51,071 nt of DNA from a bacterium (GTDB taxonomy: Bacteria; Actinomycetota; Acidimicrobiia; Spongiisociales; Spongiisociaceae): positions 1-51,071 of the forward strand of contig JAPPFW010000084.1 of the NCBI GenBank assembly GCA_028821575.1, written 5' to 3'. Below are positions 15,308 to 23,505 of the stretch, in pieces. Under the pieces are notes generated by a model, which was not told the origin of the DNA, searched no databases, and was given only the letters and a program-made list of their open reading frames with translations. The position numbers were made by a program, and so were the translations under genes. Within the stretch, counting starts at the first letter, position 1; each line of letters opens with the position of its first letter.

Positions 15308-16420
15308 ATGGACGGAGAGGGCAAGCCCCCATCGGTCGAGATGGATGATGAGAGTGGTGATGCGAGACCGGACGACGGGGGCGCGCCGGATCCGGTAGGT
15401 ACCGGCGAGTTCACCGGACGTGACTACGTACGGTCCACAACGCGCGAGTACAAGGGCTTGGCAGAGTCGGTGGCGAGGGCCGGTGAGGAGTCGTACGAGC
15501 AGTCGGGCATTGTGGCGCCCGTCCCCGGACTCGGAACCAGCGTTGTCGGTTTCAAGGACATGACGGGTCGGGAAGAGGACGATCCGGAACAGATCGAGGA
15601 GATCGACCGGGCGCGACGCTCGGAGTTGGCCCTGCGGATAGTGACGGGCCTGGCGGTCGTTCTGGCCTTCTTCGGGACCCTCTATGCAGGTCCGTTGTGG
15701 GTGACCCTCTTCCTAGCGGTCCTCATCCTGGTCGCCGTGTCCGAGTTCTACCAGGTTGTGCGATCCGCCGGGTTCACGCCGGTGGCGTTCATCGGGTTAC
15801 TCGGTTCGGTCGGGGTGTTCTACACCGCTTGGAACGCCGGCCCCTTCGGGGCGGGTGGAATGGTCGTGGCGGTGGTGCTGGCCTCGGGATTCTGGTTCGT
15901 TGTGGTTCCTCGCAGCTACCCGCTGGCCAACATAGGGATCACCGTGCTCGGCGTCGCCTGGGTGCCCGTGCTGGCCTCCTTCGCCATTCCGATCTTCCGC
16001 TCCCCTGAAGCCTGGGGCCTGACCACTGCGCTCGTGGTCTTCACCGCTCTCAATGACATCTCCGCTTTCTCCTATGGAAGGGCGTTCGGTAGCCGCAGGA
16101 TGGTGCCCGTCCTCTCTCCCAACAAGACGTTGGAGGGTTTCATAGGCGCCACCGTGCTGACGATCCTGGCGGGCATCATCGTGGGACGGTTCGGGCTGCT
16201 TACTCCTCTGACCATGACTTCCTCGGTTGCGTTGGCCGTGGTGATCAGCCTGTTCGGGCCTATAGGGGATCTCGCTGAGTCCTCGATCAAGAGGATGATC
16301 GGGATCAAGGACATGGGGAGCAGTCTCCCGGGGCACGGCGGTGTCCTTGACCGGCTGGACGCCTTCCTCCTCACGATCCCCGGCGCGTACCTGGTCTACG
16401 TCTGGTTCGGATACCTGTGA
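15308..16420 (+). CDS. cdsA: Phosphatidate cytidylyltransferase with acidic N-terminal extension
   Basis: CdsA makes CDP-diacylglycerol from phosphatidate and CTP at the membrane. The C-terminal two thirds has about seven to eight membrane segments and ends with the family signature: SPNKTLEGFIGA, then GPIGDLAESSIKRMIGIKDM and LPGHGGVLDRLDAF, which contains the catalytic Asp residues. The first ~105 residues are hydrophilic and acidic with no recognised domain, making the protein 370 residues against about 270-300 for many homologues. The start has a GGAGGG ribosome-binding site. The stop overlaps the dxr GTG by 4 nt, so lipid and isoprenoid genes are coupled. Confidence 0.95.
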   Translation: MDGEGKPPSVEMDDESGDARPDDGGAPDPVGTGEFTGRDYVRSTTREYKGLAESVARAGEESYEQSGIVAPVPGLGTSVVGFKDMTGREEDDPEQIEEIDRARRSELALRIVTGLAVVLAFFGTLYAGPLWVTLFLAVLILVAVSEFYQVVRSAGFTPVAFIGLLGSVGVFYTAWNAGPFGAGGMVVAVVLASGFWFVVVPRSYPLANIGITVLGVAWVPVLASFAIPIFRSPEAWGLTTALVVFTALNDISAFSYGRAFGSRRMVPVLSPNKTLEGFIGATVLTILAGIIVGRFGLLTPLTMTSSVALAVVISLFGPIGDLAESSIKRMIGIKDMGSSLPGHGGVLDRLDAFLLTIPGAYLVYVWFGYL

Positions 16421-17550
16421 GGTCTGTCGTTGTCCTAGGGGCAACGGGATCGGTTGGCCGCCAAACACTGGAAGTCGCAGACCGGTTGGGCTTTAGCGTG
16501 GAGGGGCTGGCAGCCCGTCGCGCGGGCAGGGAACTCGAGGAGTTGGCGACTCGTTACGAGCGGGCGGCGATAGTGGCGGTCGAGCCCGACGAGGCCGGGC
16601 ATGCCCGTTACAGGGACCGGTTCGGGAAGCGCTACGGATGGGGCATGGGGGCGCTGGCCGAGTTGGCTGCCCGGCCCGGCTGCACGGTTGTCAACGGCGT
16701 GGTGGGTGCCGCCGGGTTGGAGGCGTCAATCGTCTCCCTTCAGGCCGGAAACCGTCTGGCCCTGGCCAACAAGGAGAGCCTTGTGGTCGGTGGTCCCCTC
16801 GTGGTGGCGGCGGCGGAGAGCGGGGAATTGATCCCGGTGGACTCCGAGCATTCCGCTCTCTTCCAGTGCATCCATGGTGAGGCGATCCCGGAGGTTTCGA
16901 GGCTGCTGCTGACCGCCTCCGGTGGTCCGTTCCGGGGGAGGAACGTCACCGATCTCGCCCGGGTGGGAGTCGACGAGGCGCTAGCCCACCCGACCTGGCG
17001 GATGGGTCCCCGTATCACCATCGATTCGGCCACCCTGGTGAACAAGGGTCTTGAGGTGATCGAGGCACATTTCCTGTTCGGCCTCCCGTTCGACCGGGTG
17101 GACGTCGTGGTGCATCCCCAGAGCATCGTTCATTCGCTGGTGGAGTTCGTGGACGGATCCCTCAAGGCCCACCTGGGGGTCACGGACATGAGGATTCCCA
17201 TACAGTATGCCCTCACCTATCCGGCCAGAGCGGACGGGGTGGTACCTCGCTTCGACATCACCCGGACCGCCCTGACCTTCGAACCGGTTGACCGGGTGGC
17301 ATTCCCTGCCCTGGATCTGGCGTATGCGGCGGGCAGGGGAGGGGGCACCCTCCCGGCCGCCTTCAATGCTGCCGACGAGGTGGCCGTCGAGGCGTTTCTC
17401 CGCTCGAGGATCGGCTTCCTCGACATTGCCGGCGTGATCGCCGAGGTAATGGAGGACCACGATGCGGTGGACGTCGCGTCCATCGACGCGGTCCGCCAAG
17501 CGGATCGCGACGCGCGGCGGTCCGCAGCCGCCGCGGTGGCGCGACGCTGA
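16417..17550 (+). CDS. dxr: 1-deoxy-D-xylulose 5-phosphate reductoisomerase
   Basis: Dxr (IspC) converts DXP to 2-C-methyl-D-erythritol 4-phosphate with NADPH in the MEP isoprenoid pathway. The GTG start overlaps cdsA. The NADPH loop LGATGSVGRQT is at the N terminus; ANKESLVVGG, PVDSEHSALFQC (metal ligands), LTASGGPFRG and MGPRITIDSATLVNKGLEVIEA follow in family order. The 377-residue length is typical. The other MEP enzyme in this block is ispG; rseP lies between them as in other Actinobacteria. Confidence 0.97.
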   Translation: MRSVVVLGATGSVGRQTLEVADRLGFSVEGLAARRAGRELEELATRYERAAIVAVEPDEAGHARYRDRFGKRYGWGMGALAELAARPGCTVVNGVVGAAGLEASIVSLQAGNRLALANKESLVVGGPLVVAAAESGELIPVDSEHSALFQCIHGEAIPEVSRLLLTASGGPFRGRNVTDLARVGVDEALAHPTWRMGPRITIDSATLVNKGLEVIEAHFLFGLPFDRVDVVVHPQSIVHSLVEFVDGSLKAHLGVTDMRIPIQYALTYPARADGVVPRFDITRTALTFEPVDRVAFPALDLAYAAGRGGGTLPAAFNAADEVAVEAFLRSRIGFLDIAGVIAEVMEDHDAVDVASIDAVRQADRDARRSAAAAVARR

Positions 17551-17953
17551 GGTGGCGCCGAAACCAGGTGAGTGGTCCCAAGCCATCCGACCGCAGTGAT
17601 TTCACCGGACTATCGATGCGAAACGGACGTGCAACACTGTGACCAGTGGTCTCCCCTCACCGGGAGGGTGAGACTCGGACGGCACTTCCGAGACTGGAGA
17701 ACGGCTTCATCTAATCCTAAGCCCGATCACTTACTAACTACTAACAACTAGCATCTATCATCTAGCCTGCGTTACGGCCGGTCCGAATCCGCGAATCCCG
17801 GTCCGGTCCGGCAAACCGGCATTACCGTCTCGAGTCGCGGACTTGCCGCTGGGCGTTGGTATTGGCCGCCGATCCGGTGATACTGGGAGAAGGCCGGGCC
17901 ACTGGTCGATGGCGCCGGACAGGCGGGCGACTGCTGAGAGTAGGGAGGTTCGG
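17551..17953. other. Intergenic region between dxr and rseP
   Basis: About 400 bases without a supported gene. It contains a small hairpin (CTCACC/GGTGAG around 17650-17667), a block of five degenerate 7-bp repeats (17733-17767) and the ribosome-binding site of rseP. The open frame reaching upstream from rseP is probably not translated because the good ribosome-binding site points to the GTG at 17954. Confidence 0.5.
17733..17767. repeat. Intergenic heptad repeat array (ACTAACT-type)
   Basis: Five consecutive 7-base units: actaact, actaaca, actagca, tctatca, tctagcc. The reverse complement resembles the ttagttgttag units found beside glgC, so the same family appears in both orientations. Confidence 0.7.
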
Positions 17954-19063
17954 GTGCTGGGCGGGATACTGATGGCTGTCGCCATCTCGGTATTCGTGCT
18001 GGTTCACGAGGCCGGCCACTTCCTGGCGGCCAAGGCCACGGGTATGAAGGCCACCGAGTTCTTCCTCGGGTTCGGCCCCCGCATATGGTCCTTCAGGAGA
18101 GGGGAGACGGAGTTCGGCGTCAAGGCTCTCCCACTGGGGGGCTATGTCCGCATCGCGGGTATGAACGACCGCGAGTGGGTGCATCCTGCCGATCTCGAGC
18201 GGACGTACCGGCAGCAGGCGTTCTGGAAGAAGTCGGTTGTCGTGCTCTCCGGGGTCACCCTCAACGTCGTGTTGGCGTTCTTCCTTCTCTTCGGTCTGTT
18301 CTTGGCGACCGGAGTCGTCGAGTCCACGACGACCGTGGCCCGGGTAAGCCCCGAGATCACCGAAGGTGTCGCCTCCCCCGCGGCCGAGGCCGGACTGCGG
18401 TCCGGTGACATCTTGATGGCGATCGACGGCGTCGCCATCTCCGACTGGGACCAAGCCGTGGAGGTCATCATGACGCGACCCGGCAAAGCCGTTGTGATCG
18501 ATCTGATAAGGGAGGGAGAACGCCGCACCACCTCCGCCACTCTCGGCTCGTACCATCCGGTCACCGGTGAAGCGGTCGGGTTCCTCGGAGTCTCTCCCGG
18601 TTCCCGTCGCGTGCCGGTCGGTCCGGTGCGTGCCGCCGGTCTCGCCATCAGGGCCGAGTGGGCTATCTTCACCGGCACGCTGGAGGCGGTCGGACGCATC
18701 CTGAGGCCGGAGTCCCTGATCGAGTTGGGGGGTGCCCTGGCAGGACGCAGCGATGTCGCAGACGAGATCCGCCCTGTCAGCCCAATAGGACTGGTACAGA
18801 TCGGGACGCAGGCGACGCGGGTGGGGATCGGGAACATGGTGTTCCTGCTGGCGGTGGTGAACGTGACCCTGGCGATTTTCAACAGCCTCCCTCTCTACCC
18901 GCTGGACGGAGGTCACTTCGCGGTGGCTGTCTACGAGAAGCTGACCGGGCGGCGGGTCGACGCCCGCCGACTAATCCCGGTGGCGGTGGCGGTCGTGATG
19001 CTCATGGTGTTCCTCGGGCTGGTAGCCGTCGTTCTCGACATCGTGAACCCGTTGACGCTGTGA
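17954..19063 (+). CDS. rseP: RseP/Rip1-type site-2 intramembrane metalloprotease
   Basis: A 369-residue M50 protease that cleaves anti-sigma factors or other membrane substrates within the bilayer. The zinc motif HEAGH is at residues 18-22 in the first membrane segment; the second motif around Asn310 to Asp318 (NSLPLYPLDGG) supplies the third ligand. A PDZ domain lies between them (about 125-200: SPAAEAGLRSGDILMAIDG). The start GTG at 17954 has GGGAGG five bases upstream and gives the correct membrane topology; the longer frame from 17843 would place about 37 hydrophilic residues before it. Location between dxr and ispG is the actinobacterial arrangement. Confidence 0.94.
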   Translation: MLGGILMAVAISVFVLVHEAGHFLAAKATGMKATEFFLGFGPRIWSFRRGETEFGVKALPLGGYVRIAGMNDREWVHPADLERTYRQQAFWKKSVVVLSGVTLNVVLAFFLLFGLFLATGVVESTTTVARVSPEITEGVASPAAEAGLRSGDILMAIDGVAISDWDQAVEVIMTRPGKAVVIDLIREGERRTTSATLGSYHPVTGEAVGFLGVSPGSRRVPVGPVRAAGLAIRAEWAIFTGTLEAVGRILRPESLIELGGALAGRSDVADEIRPVSPIGLVQIGTQATRVGIGNMVFLLAVVNVTLAIFNSLPLYPLDGGHFAVAVYEKLTGRRVDARRLIPVAVAVVMLMVFLGLVAVVLDIVNPLTL

Positions 19064-19124
19064 CCGTCGCGTCCTACCAAACCGAGCGAAGTCGCTGTTG
19101 CGGCGGCCGTTTCTGAGATGGGCC

Positions 19125-19726
19125 ATGAGTGGGGTCGATGGGTGGCTCTCAACGGCAGTAGGGAGGCACCCCGTCCTGGGAGGGGTGACGGTCCTGTACG
19201 TGGCGGCGTGGACGGTGTTCGGCATCGCCACGGGAACGGGCCAGGTATACACCTACCTGGTGTGGATGGTGTGCGCGGTCGGTTTGGTGATGTACGTCGA
19301 TGGGCGGGTCCGGTTCTCCACCCATGCGCTGGCTCTGCTGTCCATCGTCGGCTTCTGCCACATGGCGGGCGGGAATCTCTACTTCGGAGGGGTGGTCCTC
19401 TACGAGCAGGTCTGGCTGGGCTTCATTCGCTACGACCATCTGATCCATGCCTTCGGACTGGGCGCGCCGGGCTGGCCGTATGGGAGGCGACACGCCGGAT
19501 GCTGGCTGCCGATGAGGGTTTCAGAGCTGTGATCGTGGTGGTCTTGGGCGCAAACACCGTCGGGGCCGTTATCGAGATCGGAGAGTACGTGGCAAGCCTG
19601 GGCCTCGCGTCGGTGAGGGTAGGAGGCTATGCCAACAACATGCAGGACCTGACAGCGAACCTCCTGGGCGCCCTGGTAGCCGGCTGGTGGGCCATGTCGA
19701 CGGGTCGTCGAAGTCACGCTTCCTGA
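19125..19726 (+). pseudogene. Frameshifted multi-pass membrane protein (YjdF/DUF2238-like)
   Basis: Two overlapping frames together encode one membrane protein. The first frame runs from ATG 19125 through hydrophobic segments (VTVLYVAAWTVFGIATG, LALLSIVGFCHMAGG) to IRYDHLIHAFGLGA near 19470. The expected continuation (GLAVWEATRRML, VIVVVLGANTVGAVIEIGEY, NNMQDLTANLLGALVAGWW) is in the next frame up to 19726. Restoring one G near 19465-19475 (gcgccggg to gcggccggg) would give a continuous AAGLAVWEA. The WEATRR, EIGEY and MQDLxxNLLGAL pattern resembles the YjdF/DUF2238 membrane family. It is either a recent pseudogene or an assembly/sequencing error. Confidence 0.6.
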
Positions 19727-19793
19727 TCGCCGCCTCGGCCGGGTGCCCGGTGCGTAGCTCCGGATCCTGTGATCGAGATTGGTCGCAGCGGGC

Positions 19794-19799
19794 TAATGT
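19794..19799 (+). promoter_or_regulatory. Candidate -10 box, leaderless ispG
   Basis: TAATGT is followed by exactly seven bases and the ispG ATG. There is no ribosome-binding site, which fits a leaderless mRNA. Confidence 0.4.
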
Positions 19800-19806
19800 G
19801 GCTCCC

Positions 19807-21018
19807 ATGGCCCATCGTGACAGGACGCGGCAGATCCGTGTAGGCCCGGTTCCGGTCGGTGGCGGCGCGCCGGTCTCAGTTCAGTCGATGACCACGACCA
19901 AGACGGCTGACGTGGACAACACTCTCGCACAGGTGTACGCACTGGCCGGGGCGGGTGTCGACATCGTGCGGATCACCTGCAACGACCGCGCTGCGGCCGA
20001 AGGTCTCGCCGAGATGGTCCCGCGTTCTCCGGTTCCCATCATCGCCGACATCCACTACCAGTACCGGCTCGCGCTCGCCGCGCTGGAGGCAGGTGTCCAG
20101 GGACTGCGGCTGAACCCCGGCAACATCCGCAAGCCTCACCAGATCCGGGCCGTGGCAAGGGAGGCCAAGGACCGCGGGATTCCGATCAGGGTGGGGGTTA
20201 ACGCGGGAAGCCTCGACCGCGACCTCATGGCTCGCTTCGGCTCCGCTACCCCCGAGGCACTGGTCGCCTCCGCTCTCAAGGAGATCGAGTACCTGGCCGA
20301 GGAGGACTTCGAGGATATCAAGATCTCGGTCAAGCACTCGCACGTACCGTCGATGGTGGAGTCCTACCGCCTTCTGGCCGACACCCTCGACTACCCGCTC
20401 CATCTCGGTGTGACCGAGGCAGGACCACCTCCGGGGGGCTTGATCAAGTCCGTGGCCGGAATCGCCACCCTGTTGCTGGAAGGCATAGGGGACACGATCC
20501 GTTTCTCCCTTACGGCGGACCCTGTGGAGGAAGCCAAGGCCGGCAGGCAACTTCTCGAGTACCTGGACCTGCGGGAGCGCACCGGGCTGGACCTCATCGC
20601 CTGTCCGAGTTGCGGGCGGGCCGAAGTCGACGTGCTGGGCGTGGCGCAGGAGGCACAGGCCAAGCTCGAGGAGGCAAGCCTGCCGATCCAGGTTGCGGTC
20701 ATGGGCTGTGTGGTGAACGGTCCCGGTGAGGCCCGCGAGGCCGACATCGGGATCGCGGCCGGGCGCGGTCGTGGTCACCTGTTCATCAAGGGAAAGGTGG
20801 TGCGTGTCGTGCCGGAGGCCGAGATGGTGGACGCCCTGCTCGACGAGGCTAGGAGGCTGGTCGAGGAGGGGGTGGAAGCCAGGGTGGCGGCCGCCGACCG
20901 TCGTGCCGCCCGCACCGCCGAGCGAGATCGTAGGGTGCTGTTGCAGATACAGGGGGATGCCAACCAGGCGGCTGTCCGGCGGGCCGCGGTGGCCAAGGTT
21001 GCGGCCCGGGACGGCTGA
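19807..21018 (+). CDS. ispG: (E)-4-hydroxy-3-methylbut-2-enyl-diphosphate synthase
   Basis: IspG (GcpE) performs the penultimate step of the MEP pathway, a reductive ring opening at a [4Fe-4S] cluster. The cluster ligands are visible: Cys266 and Cys269 (CPSCGR), Cys301 (GCVVNGPGE), with Glu308 after it. The N-terminal TIM barrel begins with VGGGAPVSVQSMTTT. The ATG at 19807 is the natural start; an open frame extends 40 codons further upstream but overlaps the membrane-protein remnant. The C-terminal ~45 residues after the family core are Ala/Arg rich and not conserved. Electron donors are flavodoxin or ferredoxin. Confidence 0.96.
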   Translation: MAHRDRTRQIRVGPVPVGGGAPVSVQSMTTTKTADVDNTLAQVYALAGAGVDIVRITCNDRAAAEGLAEMVPRSPVPIIADIHYQYRLALAALEAGVQGLRLNPGNIRKPHQIRAVAREAKDRGIPIRVGVNAGSLDRDLMARFGSATPEALVASALKEIEYLAEEDFEDIKISVKHSHVPSMVESYRLLADTLDYPLHLGVTEAGPPPGGLIKSVAGIATLLLEGIGDTIRFSLTADPVEEAKAGRQLLEYLDLRERTGLDLIACPSCGRAEVDVLGVAQEAQAKLEEASLPIQVAVMGCVVNGPGEAREADIGIAAGRGRGHLFIKGKVVRVVPEAEMVDALLDEARRLVEEGVEARVAAADRRAARTAERDRRVLLQIQGDANQAAVRRAAVAKVAARDG

Positions 21019-21097
21019 ACGCCTGTACCGGTCGGGGATGATGGGGGTGGTGCTGCATCCTCTATCCTGCTTGCGCTATTCCCCATAGGAGTTTGCG

Positions 21098-22795
21098 GTG
21101 CGCTGGTCCCGAACATTCATCCCCACACTTCGAGACGACCCCGCCGACGCTGTGGCGCCGAGCCACCGGTTGCTCGTCCGCGGAGGATTCATACGCCAAC
21201 TCATGGCCGGCTCCTACTCGCTCCTGCCCCTGGGCATGAGGGTGGCGCAGAAGGTGTCCTCGATCATCCGGGAGGAGATGGATGCGATAGGAGGCCAGGA
21301 GTTCCTGGCCCCCGTGGTGCATCCCGCCGAGGTCTGGAAGAGGACCGGCCGCTGGGACGATGTCGAAGGCATCATGGTCAAGTTCGAGGATCGCAAGGGC
21401 GCCGACCTCGTTCTCGCCCTCACCCACGAAGAGGTGTTCGCCCACCTGGCAACCGAGATGAGCTCCTATCGGGAGCTGCCGCAACTGTGGTACCACCTTC
21501 AGACCAAGTTCCGCGACGAGGCACGGCCCAGATCCGGACTGCTGAGGGTTCGCGAATTCGTCATGAAGGACTCCTACTCTTTCGACCTGGACGAGTCGGG
21601 CCTCGATGTCCAGTTCGAAGCCCATAGAGGTGCGTACGACCGCATCTTCGGGCGGATGGGGCTCGATGCCGTCCAGGTGGAAGCCTCGTCGGGAAACATG
21701 GGCGGTAGCGACTCGGTCGAGTTCGTGGTCAGGTCGCCCACCGGCGAAGACAGGGTGGCGCTGTGCGGAGTCTGCGGGTATGCGGCCAACCTGGAGCGGG
21801 CGGTAAGCACGCTCGACGAGATCGTCGACGAGGACTGGCAGGGGCCACCCGCCCGGTTCCCGACCCCGGGGGTGCGGACCATCGCCGCCCTGGCAGGATT
21901 GGGCGAATTCGCCTCCGCCGAGCGCCAGATCAAGACGCTGGTATACATGGTGGGCGATCGGATGCATCTCGTCGCGGTTCGAGGGGACCACGAACTCGAG
22001 GTCCAGAAGCTGGCGGACGCGGTCACAGATGGAGTCCGTCCGGCTACCGCGGGCGAGATCTTCGCGGCTCTCGGCGCCCATCCGGGCAGCCTCGGGGCGG
22101 TCGGCGTGGATCTTCCGGTGATAGCCGATCCGGCCTTGCGCGGCCGCTCGAACATGGTGACGGGCGCCAACGAGGACGACTTCCACCTGCGGGGCGTGGA
22201 CGTGGAGCGCGACATCGACGTCGGCCGGTGGCTGGACCTCCGGAGCGTCGAGGATGGCGAGGCCTGTGGCCGCTGCTTCGGCGGCACACTCTCGTTATCG
22301 ACCGTGATCGAGGTAGGCCACATTTTCAAGCTGGGTCTCAAGTACAGCCGGGCACTTGGTGCCGAAGTGCTCGATGAGTCAGGAAGACCCACACCTCTCG
22401 TCATGGGCTCCTACGGCATCGGCGTCGGCCGGTCCATGGCGGCGATCGTGGAGGCTCGCCACGATGCCAAGGGTATCGTCTGGCCGGTCAGCGTTGCGCC
22501 GTTCGCCATCGTCGTCACCCTGCTCCGGCCCGATCGGTCGGCAGTGCGTCGGGTGGGCGAGAGGCTGTATCACGACCTGTCGGCGGCCGGGATGGACGTG
22601 ATCCTCGACGATCGCAACGAGCGTCCCGGTGTCAAGTTCGCAGATGCGGAACTCGTCGGCATCCCCTACCGGCTTACGGTCGGGCCACGGGGAGTCGACA
22701 CGGGAAGGGTCGAGTTACGGGCACGGGACAACTCGGTGGACGAGTCGGTGGAGTTCGATGGTGCGGTCGCCAGGATGGTGGAGTTGATTCCCTAG
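21098..22795 (+). CDS. proS: Prolyl-tRNA synthetase (bacterial type)
   Basis: A 565-residue class II synthetase. Motif 1 region (GFIRQLMAGSYSLLPLGMRV), motif 2 (TKFRDEARPRSGLLRVREFVMKD, read in two parts) and motif 3 (GSYGIGVGRSMAAI) are present. Between motifs 2 and 3 lies the ~180-residue INS editing domain with the FASAERQIKT and FHLRGVDVERD segments, so it is the bacterial (E. coli-type) enzyme with Ala-tRNA(Pro) editing. The start is GTG 21098. The anticodon-binding domain occupies the last ~100 residues (VAPFAIVVTLLRP). It is followed by the promoter and terminator before rimP. Confidence 0.97.
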   Translation: MRWSRTFIPTLRDDPADAVAPSHRLLVRGGFIRQLMAGSYSLLPLGMRVAQKVSSIIREEMDAIGGQEFLAPVVHPAEVWKRTGRWDDVEGIMVKFEDRKGADLVLALTHEEVFAHLATEMSSYRELPQLWYHLQTKFRDEARPRSGLLRVREFVMKDSYSFDLDESGLDVQFEAHRGAYDRIFGRMGLDAVQVEASSGNMGGSDSVEFVVRSPTGEDRVALCGVCGYAANLERAVSTLDEIVDEDWQGPPARFPTPGVRTIAALAGLGEFASAERQIKTLVYMVGDRMHLVAVRGDHELEVQKLADAVTDGVRPATAGEIFAALGAHPGSLGAVGVDLPVIADPALRGRSNMVTGANEDDFHLRGVDVERDIDVGRWLDLRSVEDGEACGRCFGGTLSLSTVIEVGHIFKLGLKYSRALGAEVLDESGRPTPLVMGSYGIGVGRSMAAIVEARHDAKGIVWPVSVAPFAIVVTLLRPDRSAVRRVGERLYHDLSAAGMDVILDDRNERPGVKFADAELVGIPYRLTVGPRGVDTGRVELRARDNSVDESVEFDGAVARMVELIP

Positions 22796-22831
22796 TCCGG
22801 GCCGAGCCACCATCGCCTGTGTTCCACCGAT

Positions 22832-22840
22832 TGCTATAAT
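22832..22840 (+). promoter_or_regulatory. Extended -10 promoter of the rimP-nusA-infB operon
   Basis: TGCTATAAT is a perfect extended -10 element (TG at 22832-22833, TATAAT at 22835-22840). No good -35 box is seen, as expected for extended -10 promoters. Transcription should begin near 22847, about 30 nt before an intrinsic terminator. Confidence 0.65.
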
Positions 22841-22877
22841 CCGGCGAAACTCGAAGGACGTGACTTTGTGCTACAAG

Positions 22878-22901
22878 GTGGGCGCCCAGCCCGCTTTTTT
22901 T
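22878..22901 (+). terminator. Intrinsic terminator/attenuator in the rimP leader
   Basis: A 6-bp stem GTGGGC/GCCCGC (22878-22883 and 22889-22894) closes a five-base loop and is followed by seven T residues. It can end proS transcription, but because the strong extended -10 promoter lies just upstream it can also act as an attenuator of the rimP-nusA-infB operon. Confidence 0.7.
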
Positions 22902-23021
22902 GTTGTCGATGCCGGTTGGCGGGGGTGTTCCCGCGCCCTCCATGGACGCCGCCCGGGGTACGCCCCGCGCCGATGGTGGGCGAACTGCAGAACGGTCGCC
23001 GGTGCGCCGGACGGACTCGCG

Positions 23022-23501
23022 ATGCTTGATCAACAACTATGGGAACTCTGCGAGCTTCAACTGGCCGCGTTGGGGCTTGAACTCGATGACCTGCAGGTCT
23101 CCGGGCGCGGGCCCCGGCTTCTAAGGGTCACCGTCGACCGCCGGGGAGGAGTTGATGTTCAGACCCTGGCCGATGCCTCTCGCGCCCTGTCGCGTCGCCT
23201 CGACGAAGTGGATCCGTTCGATGGACCCTACTCGTTGGAAGTCACGTCGCCCGGTCTCGAGCGGAGCCTCCGGCGCGCGCGCCACTACGTGAAGTCGATC
23301 GGTAGGGACGTGACCGTCAACACCAATGTGGAGGTGGAGGGCGCCCGTCACCATCGAGGCGTACTGGAGGCGGTTGGCGAGGACGGGTTCGTCATCGCGG
23401 TCGACGGAGTTCCTCGGCGGATAGCGTTCGGCCAGGTGCGTGGGGCAAAGACCCGATTCGAGTGGAAGAAGCAACCAAAGTCGGCCAGGAAACCGGGGTA
23501 A
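23022..23501 (+). CDS. rimP: Ribosome maturation factor RimP
   Basis: RimP helps assemble the 30S subunit. The start at ATG 23022 gives 159 residues with the family pattern: LWELCELQLAALGLELDDLQ at the N terminus, RLLRVTVDRRGGVDVQTLADASRALSRRLDE (read in parts), and the signature SLEVTSPGLERSLRRARHY. The open frame extends upstream to 22860, but that part runs through the terminator hairpin and is not conserved. nusA follows after 4 nt, the canonical order. Confidence 0.93.
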   Translation: MLDQQLWELCELQLAALGLELDDLQVSGRGPRLLRVTVDRRGGVDVQTLADASRALSRRLDEVDPFDGPYSLEVTSPGLERSLRRARHYVKSIGRDVTVNTNVEVEGARHHRGVLEAVGEDGFVIAVDGVPRRIAFGQVRGAKTRFEWKKQPKSARKPG

Positions 23502-23505
23502 CGAG

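Noticed and set aside
17843..17953. N-terminal extension of RseP
   Set aside because: The GTG at 17954 has a strong ribosome-binding site and gives normal topology; the extension is not hydrophobic or conserved.
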